From NCBI GenBank assembly GCA_963819855.1, contig CAWFYC010000037.1, positions 186,001 to 250,000 on the forward strand: a stretch of DNA of 64,000 nt. Reading direction: 5' to 3'. Positions 1 through 8,845 of the stretch are shown here, in pieces (position 1 is the stretch's first letter; every line of letters starts with the position of its first letter). The DNA comes from JAMXLO01 sp963819855 (lineage in GTDB: Bacteria; Pseudomonadota; Alphaproteobacteria; Acetobacterales; Acetobacteraceae). A program made the translations under genes and the position numbers. A model generated the notes under the pieces. That model saw only the letters and a list, made by a program, of their open reading frames with translations, was not told the origin of the DNA and searched no databases.

Positions 1-235
1 CATGGTGGCGCGGTATGTCGTGCCCGAGATCAACGGCTATCTGGCCGGACTGCGGAAGTCGCAGGACTTTGTCACCAACAACCGTGGCGTGTTCGAGCGC
101 TCGCGCGAAGCGATCATGGCCAAGATCAACGAGAATGATGCCGCCGTCGCCGCGCTGGCGGTCACGCGGTCGCCAATGTTGAGCGCCTCGGCCAGCAACG
201 TGCCCGACCTGAACAAGTACCGGACCGGGACGTGA
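1..235 (+). CDS. LLM class flavin-dependent oxidoreductase, C-terminal part
   Basis: This is the 3' end of a gene that enters from the left edge. The reading frame is open from the first bases and ends with TGA at 233-235. The 77 visible residues (start MVARYVVPEINGYL) match, from memory, the C-terminal helix and tail of luciferase-like flavin monooxygenases, where a helical stretch ends in a Ser/Ala-rich tail (around SASASNVPDLN). The barrel and flavin site lie outside the window, so neither substrate nor cofactor can be judged. It probably belongs with the CoA-transferase and F420-type gene that follow on the same strand, although a 238-bp gap containing a repeat separates them. Confidence 0.6.
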   Translation, partial: MVARYVVPEINGYLAGLRKSQDFVTNNRGVFERSREAIMAKINENDAAVAALAVTRSPMLSASASNVPDLNKYRTGT

Positions 236-278
236 CGCCTGAGCGGGCACTGGTTTTGGGCGCGATGTAATCGAAAGG

Positions 279-390
279 TTCAACGCAGCGATCGCCGAGA
301 AGGATTCAAATGCGCCACGCGCGAAGCGCCACCCCATTCGGGCTGCCTCTGCGATCTCTGCGTTCTCAGCGATCTCTGCGTTGAGTCCTT
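279..390. repeat. Degenerate inverted repeat element (GCAGAG type)
   Basis: This non-coding element fills most of the gap between the first two genes. The left arm (TTCAACGCAG, then GATCGC and GAGAA, about 279-302) is repeated in inverted form at the right end (GATCTCTGCGTTGAGTCC, about 371-388). The right half also carries internal copies of a GATCTCTGCG unit. It shares GAGAAGGATTC after the left arm and GTTGAGTCCTT at the right end with the element at 60442-60556, so the two appear to be one family. It could fold as a hairpin between genes. No coding potential was seen. Confidence 0.5.
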
Positions 391-473
391 TTGCGGGCTG
401 CGGGAATCTATAAGCCTTTGGGGATGGGACGTGCGACGATGACGAATGTCGTTCAAGTGCATCGGTTCAATCC

Positions 474-1682
474 ATGAGCGGACCTCTCGCCGGCATTCGT
501 GTGCTCGATCTGACCACGGTGCAGATGGGCCCCTGGTGTACCCGCATCCTCGCCGACTATGGCGCCGACATGATCAAGGTCGAAGCGCCGGAGGGTGACT
601 CGTCGCGCTATACCGGCGTGCCACGCCATCGCGGCATGAGCGGCAGCTTTCAGCACAACGCGCGCGGCAAGCGCAGCATCGCCATGGACCTCAAGCAGCC
701 GGCGGCCCGCGAGGCACTGCTGCGACTGGTGCCGACCGTCGATGCGCTTGCCTCGAACATCCGTCCGCAGGCGCTCGCCCGCCTCGGCCTCGACTATGAG
801 GCGGTGAAGCAGCGTAACCCTTCCATCGTCTATCTCAGCATGGTCGGCTACGGCAGCGGTGGGCGTTACGCGGGGCGCCCGGCCTACGACGATCTGATCC
901 AGGCGGCCTCGGGCATTCCGATGCTGCTGCAACGCTCCACCGGCGAGCCGCGCTTCATCCCGATGGCGGCGATCGACCGCATCGTCGGTTCGGCGGCAGC
1001 CAATGCGCTGCTGGCCGGGCTGCTGGCACGCGCGCGCACCGGCATCGGCCAGTGCATCGAAGTACCGATGTTCGAAACCATGGCGCAGTTCGTGCTCGCC
1101 GAGCACATGCAAGGCCGCACCTTCGATCCACCCACCGGACCCGCCGGCTATGCACGGACGCTGTCGCAACATCGCCGTCCGTATCAGACCAAGGACGGCT
1201 TCATCGCCGTGCTCCCCTACAATGACGGTCAATGGCGCCGCTTCTTCGAGGCGATCGGCAAGTCGCATGTCGTGGAAACCGACCCACGCTTTGCCGACAT
1301 CACTGCCCGCACGGCGAACATCGACGCGCTCTACGCGATGCTCGGCGAGGAACTGCGACATCGCACCACCGACGAGTGGCTCGATCTGCTGCAGCGCAAC
1401 GACATTCCCTGCATCCGTCCGCACACGCTGGAGAGCCTGCTCGATGATCCGCACCTTGCCGACATCGAGTTCTTTCGCTTCGAGGAGCATCCGTCCGAAG
1501 GCCGCATCCGCACCATGCGTGAGCCCAGCAAATGGTCGGAAACCGAGCCGCCCACCGGCCGCTTCGCTCCCCGTCTCGGCCAGCACACGCGAGAGGTGCT
1601 CGCGGAGGCAGGCTACACGCCAGGCGAGATCGACGCGCTGATGGCTCAGCACGCGGTGATGACGGACGGCACGCAAGGCTGA
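474..1682 (+). CDS. CaiB/BaiF family CoA-transferase
   Basis: The 402-residue protein is full length for family III CoA-transferases, which move CoA between carboxylic acids through an enzyme-bound aspartyl thioester. The N-terminus (PLAGIRVLDLTTVQMGP) and the GxGSGG...AYDDLIQAASG region are typical. The expected catalytic aspartate is D168 in the AAIDRIVG segment. The partner acid is unknown. It is followed after 21 bp by an F420-type LLM oxidoreductase on the same strand, which suggests an activation step in a catabolic route. A poor ribosome binding site precedes the ATG at 474, but the start agrees with the conserved N-terminus. Confidence 0.9.
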   Translation: MSGPLAGIRVLDLTTVQMGPWCTRILADYGADMIKVEAPEGDSSRYTGVPRHRGMSGSFQHNARGKRSIAMDLKQPAAREALLRLVPTVDALASNIRPQALARLGLDYEAVKQRNPSIVYLSMVGYGSGGRYAGRPAYDDLIQAASGIPMLLQRSTGEPRFIPMAAIDRIVGSAAANALLAGLLARARTGIGQCIEVPMFETMAQFVLAEHMQGRTFDPPTGPAGYARTLSQHRRPYQTKDGFIAVLPYNDGQWRRFFEAIGKSHVVETDPRFADITARTANIDALYAMLGEELRHRTTDEWLDLLQRNDIPCIRPHTLESLLDDPHLADIEFFRFEEHPSEGRIRTMREPSKWSETEPPTGRFAPRLGQHTREVLAEAGYTPGEIDALMAQHAVMTDGTQG

Positions 1683-1703
1683 GGACGAACCAGGAGCGCC
1701 ACC

Positions 1704-2573
1704 ATGAAAATCGGAGTTTTTGCCACCTTCATGTCGCCGTTGGCCACGCCGCAGATGATCCGCGATTTTGGCCGGCGCGCCGAGGACATCGGCCTCGAAT
1801 CGATCTGGATGGGCGAGCACGTTGCGCTGTTCGACAGGAACACCTTCGGCTATCCGGGCTCGAAGGACGGACGCATTCCAGTTCCGCCAGGCGGCGGCAT
1901 GCTGGACGTCGTCGCCACCTTCGGCTTCCTCGCCGCCGCAACGAGCAGATTGCGCCTCGGCACCGGCGTCGCGCTCGTTCCGCAACGCAATCCGATCTAC
2001 ACCGCGAAGGAAGTGTGCACGCTCGACTGGCTGACGGACGGACGCATCGATTTCGGCATCGGCGTCGGCTGGAACAAGGAGGAAGTCGAGGCCTGTGGCT
2101 ATCGCTGGGAAGACCGCGGCGCACGCTGCGACGAGTTCCTGGAGGTCATGCAACGGCTGTGGACCGAACCGGTGGTGGATTTCGCGGGAAAGTGGGTGAA
2201 GCTCGAGACCTGTCGACTGGATCCCAAGCCGATCCAGAAACCGCACGTGCCGATCATCGTCGGCGGCTATGCCGAGGCGGCCTTGCGGCGGGCCGTGCGT
2301 TTCGGCGCCGGCTGGTACGGGTTCAATCGCGATCCTGCCGCCACCAGGGAGATGCTCGACCAGCTTGACGCCACGTTCGCGAAAGCCGATCGCAAGCGCG
2401 GCACGGAGTTCCAGATCATCATTACGCCGCCCGCCTCGATGCCGATCGAAGCGATGCAGGAATACGCCGAGGTCGGGGTCGATCGTCTGGTGGTGAACCT
2501 GGGAAGCCAGCGGCCCGAACGGGCCGGGCAGCGCATGGCCGAGATCGAGAGGCTCGTGAAGATCATCAACTGA
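1704..2573 (+). CDS. LLM class F420-dependent-type oxidoreductase
   Basis: The 289-residue protein is a luciferase-like TIM-barrel oxidoreductase of the short, F420-type subfamily. Supporting segments are MKIGVFATFMSP at the N-terminus, the SIWMGEHVALF strand, RLRLGTGVALVPQRNP, and DFGIGVGWNKEE. The C-terminus has the usual VDRLVVNLG strand. An AGGAG lies 10 bases before the ATG. It is read with the upstream CaiB-type gene (21-bp gap), so the two likely act on the same CoA ester or its product. Whether it uses F420 or FMN cannot be told from sequence alone. Confidence 0.85.
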   Translation: MKIGVFATFMSPLATPQMIRDFGRRAEDIGLESIWMGEHVALFDRNTFGYPGSKDGRIPVPPGGGMLDVVATFGFLAAATSRLRLGTGVALVPQRNPIYTAKEVCTLDWLTDGRIDFGIGVGWNKEEVEACGYRWEDRGARCDEFLEVMQRLWTEPVVDFAGKWVKLETCRLDPKPIQKPHVPIIVGGYAEAALRRAVRFGAGWYGFNRDPAATREMLDQLDATFAKADRKRGTEFQIIITPPASMPIEAMQEYAEVGVDRLVVNLGSQRPERAGQRMAEIERLVKIIN

Positions 2574-2646
2574 GTGCGGGCTGCCGTCGGGTCACGGCAA
2601 ACTGCGCCCGCTCGATACTAAAGCTCTTGCTTAATCGTCCGCCTTC

Positions 2647-2666
2647 AGCATACTTAGGTGTATGCT
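2647..2666. promoter_or_regulatory. Palindrome over the arsR start codon (candidate operator)
   Basis: AGCATAC (2647-2653) and GTATGCT (2660-2666) form perfect 7-bp arms around a 6-bp spacer. The right arm contains the ATG (2662-2664) of the ArsR-type gene. ArsR-family repressors commonly autoregulate through such imperfect palindromes. Binding here would cover the translation start and probably the promoter. No binding data exist; this is inferred from symmetry and position. Confidence 0.45.
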
Positions 2667-3018
2667 TAACCAATCCGCCAATCTGGATCGCCTGTTCCAC
2701 GCCCTCGCCGATCCGGCGCGCCGGGCGATCGTGGAACGGCTGAGCCACGGGCCGGCGCCGGTCAGCGAACTGGCTCGGCCGCTGCCGATGTCGCTGCCCG
2801 CGGCCATGCAACACCTGGGCGTTCTGGAGGCGGCGGGCCTGGTGCGCTCGGAAAAGGTTGGCCGGGTACGGACCTGCGCGATCGAGCCCCAGGCACTCAG
2901 CCAGGCCGAGCAATGGATCAACGCCCGGCGGACCGAATGGCAGCATCGCCTGGACCGGTTGGGCGAATACCTGAAAACCCTGGAGAACGAAGGAGAACAC
3001 GATGGCGCAGGCGTTTGA
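2662..3018 (+). CDS. ArsR-type winged-helix transcriptional regulator
   Basis: The 118-residue protein has the typical ArsR/SmtB layout: DRLFHALADPARRAIVERL at residues 9-27, then helix-turn-helix and recognition helix (VSELARPLPMSLPAAMQHL), then the wing (GLVRSEKVGRVRTCAI). No cysteine metal-binding box is present, so it is likely a metal-independent member of the kind paired with AHSA1/SRPBCC genes. It overlaps the next gene by 17 bp, which indicates co-translation. The start codon lies inside a palindrome, and only a weak AGG precedes it. Confidence 0.9.
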   Translation: MLNQSANLDRLFHALADPARRAIVERLSHGPAPVSELARPLPMSLPAAMQHLGVLEAAGLVRSEKVGRVRTCAIEPQALSQAEQWINARRTEWQHRLDRLGEYLKTLENEGEHDGAGV

Positions 3019-3967
3019 TGCAAACAAGGACGCAACCCTGCAGCAACCGCCGCCGCTCAGGCTGTCCCGGGTGTTCCACGCCCGGCGCGAGACGGTCTTC
3101 AAGGCCTGGAGTTCCACAGACCACGTGAAGCGCTGGTTCAGCCCGGCGACCTTCACGGTTCCGGACGCCACGGTGCAGATGCATGTCGGAGGCCCATTCG
3201 ACGTCTGCATGCGTTCGCCCGCCGGCGAGGAGCATTGGGTCCGCGGCAGGTTCGTCGAGGTCTCGCCGCACAGCAGGCTGGTGATCGACATGCACTGCAT
3301 TGACGCCGCCGGAAGGCCGCTGTTCCGCGCCTATACCGAGGTTGACTTCGCCGACGCACTTGGCGGGACGCGTATGGATGTGGTGCAGACCTACACCCTC
3401 ATCGATCCGTCGACGGCGTGGATGGTGACGGGTGCGCCGGACGGATGGCGGACCACGCTCGACAAGCTGGAGCAGGAGGTCGTGCGCGTGCAGGGTGGGG
3501 GTGAGACTGCGGTCTGCTCGGTGGTACATGCGACCTTCCATCTGGAGCGCACCTACGATGCGCCAGTCGCGCGGGTGTGGAAGGCGTTGACCGACGAGAC
3601 GGCCAAGCAAAAATGGTTTGGCGGCACGCCCGGAAGCTGGGAATTGCTCGAGCGGCACATGGACGTGCGCATCGGAGGACGCGAGCGATTGAAGGGCCGC
3701 TGGGAGGGCGGGGTGGTTTCCACCTTCGACGCCACCTATCACGACGTAATCCCGAATGAGCGGCTGATCTACACCTATGAAATGCACATGGACGACAGGA
3801 AGATTTCGGTGTCGTTGGCGACCATGCAGTTGAAGACGGCGGGCGCGGGGACCATGCTGAAGGTCACCGAGCAGGGCGCATTCCTCGACGGCTACGACGA
3901 CGCGGGCTCCCGCGAGCACGGAACCGGCTTTCTGCTCGATGCGCTTGGGGCATCGCTGCGGGACTGA
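3002..3967 (+). CDS. Tandem SRPBCC (AHSA1-type) domain protein
   Basis: The 321-residue protein contains two successive SRPBCC folds. Domain 1 (about residues 20-160) begins with LSRVFHARRETVFKAW and KRWFSP, and domain 2 (about 180-321) with LERTYDAPVARVWKALTD and KQKWFGG. Each has the family's R-x-x-x-A-P/R-x-x-V-(F/W)-K-A-W opening and W-F motif. Such domains form deep ligand-binding cavities. The two-domain length is about twice that of the usual AHSA1 protein. It overlaps the upstream ArsR gene, a pairing widely seen in bacteria. The ligand is unknown. Confidence 0.85.
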   Translation: MAQAFDANKDATLQQPPPLRLSRVFHARRETVFKAWSSTDHVKRWFSPATFTVPDATVQMHVGGPFDVCMRSPAGEEHWVRGRFVEVSPHSRLVIDMHCIDAAGRPLFRAYTEVDFADALGGTRMDVVQTYTLIDPSTAWMVTGAPDGWRTTLDKLEQEVVRVQGGGETAVCSVVHATFHLERTYDAPVARVWKALTDETAKQKWFGGTPGSWELLERHMDVRIGGRERLKGRWEGGVVSTFDATYHDVIPNERLIYTYEMHMDDRKISVSLATMQLKTAGAGTMLKVTEQGAFLDGYDDAGSREHGTGFLLDALGASLRD

Positions 3968-4003
3968 GCCGGATGGCGATGTGCAGACAGTCCAAGCGAG
4001 GCG

Positions 4004-5101
4004 ATGATGGCTGACATGATTCGACTTGGCCTGATCGGTGCCAGCGTGCAGGGCACTTGGTCGGCCCGTTCTCACCTGCCTGCGGTGCAGGCCAGCCCGG
4101 ATGTAGAGTTGACGGCGGTTTGCACCACCAAGGCCGCAAGTGCCGAGGCTGCGCGGCAGGCTTACGGTGCCCGGCTGGCTTTTCACGACTATCGCGAGAT
4201 GATCGCCTCGCCGGAGATCGACGCGGTTGCCGTCGTCGTCCGCGTGCCATCTCACTTCGCGCCGACCAAGGCGGCGCTCGAGGCGGGCAAGCATGTCTAT
4301 TGCGAATGGCCGCTCGGACGGACGACAGCGGAGGCGGTGGAACTGGCGGCTTTGGCAAAGGCGAACCGGCTCGTCACCTCGGTCGGTCTGCAAGCCCGCG
4401 TCAATCCCGCGCTGATGCACATGAAGGAACAGGTCGAGGCCGGGTTCGTCGGCGAGGTGTTGGCCATCCACGTCAGCCTGCTGCGCGAAGGCGTACTGTC
4501 GCGGCCGTCGCACCGCACCTGGCAGCGCGACGTCGAACTCGGCGCTCACACGCTGACCATCGCCGCCGGTCACACGGTGGACGCCATGCGCTTCGTCGCC
4601 GGCGATTTTTCGCGGCTGTCCGCCGTGGTGGCGACCCAAGCGAAGCAATGGCTCGACACCGGCACCGGGACACCGCTCGATGTCACCGCGCCCGACAACG
4701 TTCTGCTCAGCGGCCGGTTGGCGAATGGCGCCGTGGCGTCGGTTCACGTCGGCGCCATCCCGTTCGCCGGCAGTGGCTACCGCATGGAAATTTATGGTCG
4801 TGAGGGCACGTTGTTCGCCAGCGGTGAGGATTCGCCGCAGTTGGGCGAGGTCCTGCTGCATGCCGCGAAGCGGGACGACAAACTCGCGCCGCTGCCGGTG
4901 CCGGAGCGACTGAGGTTTGCCGCGCCCGGCACGCCATCAGGCGAAGCGAGCAACGTCGGACAGATGTACGCCTTGTTCGCTCAGGCCATCCGTGACGGCA
5001 GGAGCTACCAGCCGACCTTCGAGACCGCAGTCGAACTGCACCATCTGATCGACGCAATCAGACAGGCATCAGAAAGCGGTCGTGAGATCTCGGCCGGATA
5101 G
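4004..5101 (+). CDS. Gfo/Idh/MocA family oxidoreductase with EWP in place of EKP
   Basis: The 365-residue protein has an N-terminal Rossmann fold (IRLGLIGASVQGTW) and the large C-terminal sheet domain of NAD(P)-dependent sugar or inositol dehydrogenases. The usual EKP motif, whose lysine takes part in catalysis, reads EWP here (CEWPLGRT, about residue 105). Members with this change resemble Gal80-like or galactose dehydrogenase-like branches, so catalytic activity is uncertain. GAGG at 3998-4001 is better spaced for the second ATG (4007) than for the first. No operon partner is clear. Confidence 0.8.
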   Translation: MMADMIRLGLIGASVQGTWSARSHLPAVQASPDVELTAVCTTKAASAEAARQAYGARLAFHDYREMIASPEIDAVAVVVRVPSHFAPTKAALEAGKHVYCEWPLGRTTAEAVELAALAKANRLVTSVGLQARVNPALMHMKEQVEAGFVGEVLAIHVSLLREGVLSRPSHRTWQRDVELGAHTLTIAAGHTVDAMRFVAGDFSRLSAVVATQAKQWLDTGTGTPLDVTAPDNVLLSGRLANGAVASVHVGAIPFAGSGYRMEIYGREGTLFASGEDSPQLGEVLLHAAKRDDKLAPLPVPERLRFAAPGTPSGEASNVGQMYALFAQAIRDGRSYQPTFETAVELHHLIDAIRQASESGREISAG

Positions 5102-5229
5102 GTGCTTGGCGAAATAGCCTTTGATGTCGGTCGACAGCTGTTCGCGATAGCTCGGCCAGTGGCGTTCGCTGGAAACGCAGCATGTCATTGCTTCGTCGCT
5201 GCGCTGCTAACAAGAAGCCGCCCCCCGTT

Positions 5230-5327
5230 GTCATCCCCGCGACAGCGGGGACCCAGAGCTACCGCGCGCACCCCGCCCTGGGTTTCCGCCCCCGCTTTCG
5301 CGAGGGCAGGCTTTGCGCGGGAATGAC
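5230..5327. repeat. REP-like inverted repeat (GTCATCCCCGCG type)
   Basis: The element starts with GTCATCCCCGCGACAGCGGGGACCCAG and ends with CTTTCGCGAGGGCAGGCTTTGCGCGGGAATGAC, so the outer GTCAT/ATGAC ends are inverted. Internal hairpins are visible, such as CCCCGCGACAGCGGGG. A cleaner member of the same class lies at 38284-38360. It sits in the 338-bp space between two genes whose 3' ends face each other. Such repeats are common in alphaproteobacterial genomes. No gene was seen in this gap. Confidence 0.6.
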
Positions 5328-5439
5328 GCTTGGGACCGTCGTCGGGCCGTTTGGTCCCGTCAGGGTCGGCCGACAGGCCAGTGCGGAACTCGCAATGACG
5401 GTATCGAGACGTTCCGCGTGCCCGCAATGAATGTCTGCC

Positions 5440-7044
5440 TCAGTCGAACAACGTAGCCAGACGCCGCTTCATGCTGTCAGCGACGTATAACGCCACCGCC
5501 TGGATGGTCGAAGTCGGGTTCACCCCGCCTGACGTCACCCAGATGCTGCCATCGACGATGAACAGGTTCTTCACGTCATGGCAACGGCCCCACGAATTGA
5601 CCACGGATCGCTCCGGATCGTTCCCCATCCGCGCGGTCCCCAGCAGATGGCCCGGGCTGTTGAGGATGGTGCGCGAGGTATACAGATCGGTGGCTCCCGC
5701 CGCGGTCAGGATCTCCGACGCGTGTGCGATCCCATGTTCCATCATGCGCCGCGTGTTCTCGCTGATCGCATAGTCGATTCGCGGCGCGGGAATCCCGTGG
5801 CTGTCCTTCAGCACGGGATCAAGCGTCACCCGGTTATGTTCTTCCGGCAGGTCCTCGCAGGCGATGCCGATCCCCAGGCGGCGATGCACCAGCCGGCGAT
5901 AGACGCGATGATGCTCCCTGCCCCACGGCAGTCGTCCGGCGGCTGCGCTGGTGATCGCCTCGTTGACCACGCCGGCACCGCGGGCGAACTGCAGCGTATA
6001 GCCGCGCACGAAGCCGCGGGACGGGTCGGTTTCGTAAAACTCCTTGCTCCACAGACTCAGCATCGGCGCGCGATCGCCATCCATCTCCTCATCCACATAA
6101 CCGCGAACCTGCGGCCACGGGTGGAGCATCAGGTTCTTGCCGACCAGACCACTGGAGTTTGCCAAGCCGTTATGGAATCGAGACGAGGCCGAATTGAGCA
6201 ACAGTCGCGGCGTGCCGATGCCGTTGCAGGCCAGGATGACCACCTCCGCCGGCTGAAACCGCTCGATCCCGTTGGCGTCGTAGTAGATCGCGCCGGCAGC
6301 CAAACCATGTTCATTGGTGGTGATTGCGCGCACCCGGCAACGCGTGCGCAGCTCGACGCCCGCCCGGATGGCATGCGGCCAATACGTGATGTCCGTGCTC
6401 GCCTTCGCCCCCTGGGCGCAGCCCGGCGTGCAATGACCGAGATTGATGCACGGCGCCCGCCCGTCATACTCGGTGGTGGCGATCGCGCTGTCCGATGGCC
6501 ACCAGTGCCAGCCCAGTTTGTTCATCGCTTTGGCGTAACGGGCGCCGGTCCTGCCGAGTGGCAATGGCGGCATCGGTGGCTGATGCGGCGGATAGGCTGG
6601 ATCGCCGGCGAGCCCGGCAACGCCCGTCATGCGGTCGTTCTCGGCGAAAAACGGCTCCAGCGTCGCGTAATCGATCGGCCAGTCATCGGCGACGCCATCG
6701 AGCGTGCGCACCCGGAAATCCGACGGATGCATCCGCGGAAAGTGCGCGGTGTACATGATGGTGCCACCGCCGACGCCGTTGAAATTGGCGATCTTCATCG
6801 GCGAGTTGTCGTCGTTGATCGGATAATCCGTCGGGCGCGCCCGGCGGTTTGGACTGGCGTCGAAATCAGCGTGACGCCGCGCCTCCCAGTCCCGCCCGTG
6901 GCTGGGGAAGTCGGATTGTTTCATCCAGTCACCTTGTTCCAGGCACAGGATTTTCATCCGGGTCTCGGCCAAGCTCCACGCCACTGCCGCGCCGGACGCG
7001 CCGGAACCGATGATTAGGGCGTCCACGATGTCATTGCTTTGCAT
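5440..7044 (-). CDS. GMC family flavoprotein oxidoreductase
   Basis: The protein is a glucose-methanol-choline type FAD oxidoreductase of about 534 residues. It has the dinucleotide-binding GSGASGAAVAWSLAE near the N-terminus and the C-terminal segments LLGTARMG, LFIVDGSIWVTSGGVNPTSTIQAVA with the expected asparagine region. It resembles the gluconate/2-ketogluconate dehydrogenase flavoprotein group. I chose the internal Met at 7044 (MQSNDIVDALIIGSG) because GGAAA lies before it; the frame stays open to an ATG at 7095. No cytochrome or Tat-subunit partner is adjacent. The gene is divergent from the amidohydrolase. Confidence 0.85.
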   Translation of the reverse strand: MQSNDIVDALIIGSGASGAAVAWSLAETRMKILCLEQGDWMKQSDFPSHGRDWEARRHADFDASPNRRARPTDYPINDDNSPMKIANFNGVGGGTIMYTAHFPRMHPSDFRVRTLDGVADDWPIDYATLEPFFAENDRMTGVAGLAGDPAYPPHQPPMPPLPLGRTGARYAKAMNKLGWHWWPSDSAIATTEYDGRAPCINLGHCTPGCAQGAKASTDITYWPHAIRAGVELRTRCRVRAITTNEHGLAAGAIYYDANGIERFQPAEVVILACNGIGTPRLLLNSASSRFHNGLANSSGLVGKNLMLHPWPQVRGYVDEEMDGDRAPMLSLWSKEFYETDPSRGFVRGYTLQFARGAGVVNEAITSAAAGRLPWGREHHRVYRRLVHRRLGIGIACEDLPEEHNRVTLDPVLKDSHGIPAPRIDYAISENTRRMMEHGIAHASEILTAAGATDLYTSRTILNSPGHLLGTARMGNDPERSVVNSWGRCHDVKNLFIVDGSIWVTSGGVNPTSTIQAVALYVADSMKRRLATLFD

Positions 7045-7183
7045 GCGGTTTCCATCGGTCAGGGACGCGGCCAAGTCAATCGGCGCCGGTGGCATGATCG
7101 CGCAGCGGAACCGCCGCGTGGCTACAGCTTGTCACGAAGCCGGTTACCATGAACGATCCGGACCAGGCGCGATGGAGGAACCG

Positions 7184-8335
7184 ATGAAATACGACCTGCT
7201 GCTCACCGGCGGCGACGTGCTCGATCCCGGTGCCGGACTGCGCGGTATCATGGACATCGGCATAGCCGGTGGCAAGATCATCGCGGTCGCGCCATCCCTG
7301 CCGGTCAACGAGGCGCGGCAAACCATCAGCGCCAAGGGCAGGCTCGTGACCCCCGGTCTCGTCGATATGCACGCCCATGTCTTTGTCAACGCACACGACA
7401 TGGGTGGCCGCACCGATTGCATCTGCCAGGCGAGCGGCGTCACCACGTTGTGCGACGCCGGCAGTGCTGGTTCCGCGACCTTCGCCGGTCTGCGCCACCT
7501 GTTGGATCACGAGGTGCGCACTCGGGTCCGAGCGCTGGTCAATCTGTCTGCGATCGGCATCACCGGCACATCACGCGGCGGCGAGCTGTCGCATTTCCCG
7601 TACGCCGATCCCGAAGGCTGCGCCCGCACGATTATCGAAAATCCCGACCTAGCGTTCGGCGTCAAGTTGCGCTTCGGTCCCGGTCTGGTGTGGGAATACT
7701 CGGCCGAGCCGGTGAAGCTGGCGCGCAAGGCTGCCGATATGGCGGGTGGCGTGCCGATGATGATGCACATCACCGACTCGCCGATCCCGTTGCCGGACCT
7801 GCTCGAGCACATGAAGCCGGGCGACATCGTTACGCACTGCTATCATGGCCGCGCCCATGGCATCATGGGCAACGAGAAGCAATTCGTGCTGAAGGAAGTG
7901 GTCGAGGCGCAGCGCCACGGCATCATCTTCGATTGCGCACACGGGCGGAACCATTTCAATTTCAGGATGACCGAGCGGGCGCTCGATCAGGGGTTCATGA
8001 CCGACACGATCTCGACCGACCTGACCGTGACGACGGCGACGCGGGGCCCGGTATGGGACCTGCCCACCACCATGACCAAGCTGTTGCATTTCGGCATGCC
8101 GCTGGACGAGGTCGTCCGCCGCGCCACGGCCGTGCCGGCGAAGATCATGGGTTATGAAGGAACCGTGGGCACGCTCAAGCCCGGCGCCAACGCCGACATC
8201 TCGGTGTTCGAACTGCGCGACGACAGGTTCGAGTTGCGGGACAGCGATGGCGATACCATCACCGCGCGGCGGCGATTGCTTGCGCAGCTCACGCTGAAGG
8301 ACGGCCGCGTCTGGTATGAGCGGCCCGCGGAGTAG
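7184..8335 (+). CDS. Amidohydrolase/deacetylase family metallohydrolase
   Basis: The 383-residue protein belongs to the amidohydrolase superfamily near dihydroorotase/dihydropyrimidinase-like deacetylases. The N-terminal beta domain (DLLLTGGDVLDPG) leads into the metal-binding H-x-H (VDMHAHVF), and later histidines occur in MMMHITDS and THCYHGRAHG. A composite C-terminal beta domain (GANADISVFEL) closes it. The start at 7184 is favoured by GGAGGA at 7174-7179; the frame is open further upstream to 7010. The substrate is unknown. It is divergent from the GMC gene with 139 bp between starts. Confidence 0.85.
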   Translation: MKYDLLLTGGDVLDPGAGLRGIMDIGIAGGKIIAVAPSLPVNEARQTISAKGRLVTPGLVDMHAHVFVNAHDMGGRTDCICQASGVTTLCDAGSAGSATFAGLRHLLDHEVRTRVRALVNLSAIGITGTSRGGELSHFPYADPEGCARTIIENPDLAFGVKLRFGPGLVWEYSAEPVKLARKAADMAGGVPMMMHITDSPIPLPDLLEHMKPGDIVTHCYHGRAHGIMGNEKQFVLKEVVEAQRHGIIFDCAHGRNHFNFRMTERALDQGFMTDTISTDLTVTTATRGPVWDLPTTMTKLLHFGMPLDEVVRRATAVPAKIMGYEGTVGTLKPGANADISVFELRDDRFELRDSDGDTITARRRLLAQLTLKDGRVWYERPAE

Positions 8336-8362
8336 CGCGGCCGCTATCTTGCCGTGATAAAG

Positions 8363-8845
8363 CTACTGCGAGTCCAGCCAGGCATTCGCGGCATCCAGTT
8401 CATTGAATGCGAAGACTGTGAGCCCGCTGATCGCGAGTTTGGCCGCCATGTACTGCATGATACGGGCCGCACCCGGCAGCCGCGGCAGGATCAGGGCCCA
8501 GTGCCGCCATCCCGCGCTGATCGTTTGCGGCAGCAGTTCATGCTCAATCCAAGGCAGAAGCGCCGCGTCAAATTCTCCGAGGTTCCGATCATCGGCCAAC
8601 CATTTGGTCGCCCGGTGTTCGATCAGGCAGCGTGCAACATTACCCAGTAATGCGCGAAGCTGAGCCGTCCCCAATGGTTGATGTATCTGATGGTGCACGA
8701 GCCTTCTGGCCGGATAGAGCCCGACAGACGCAATCGCATCCTGACGGAACGCGACACGATCTGCGGCGAGATCTTGGCTCACGAAGACCTCCTCGGGGCG
8801 TGCCCGGTGCTCTACTCCCAGCAGCGTGACTTTGCCCCATACCAC
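8363..8845 (-). CDS. SpoIIAA-like STAS/SEC14 domain protein
   Basis: This 160-residue protein ends with a pattern I recognise from SpoIIAA-like proteins: HRATKWLADDRNLG, then WIEHELLPQTISAGWRHWALILP, and FNELDAANAWLDSQ at the C-terminus. These small cytosolic proteins have a STAS-like fold of unknown role. The start is a GTG at 8845 with no convincing ribosome binding site, so the true N-terminus could be shorter. AT-rich DNA upstream (about 8866-8885) may be a promoter. The gene stands alone, tail to tail with the amidohydrolase gene. Confidence 0.65.
   Translation of the reverse strand: MVWGKVTLLGVEHRARPEEVFVSQDLAADRVAFRQDAIASVGLYPARRLVHHQIHQPLGTAQLRALLGNVARCLIEHRATKWLADDRNLGEFDAALLPWIEHELLPQTISAGWRHWALILPRLPGAARIMQYMAAKLAISGLTVFAFNELDAANAWLDSQ

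Noticed and set aside
453..2246. 597-residue minus-strand ORF opposite the CaiB and LLM genes
   Set aside because: It is antisense to two clear genes, rich in Arg/His/Ala and without recognisable motifs. Long antisense ORFs are expected in high-GC DNA. The same applies to 2918-4861 and 5578-7017.
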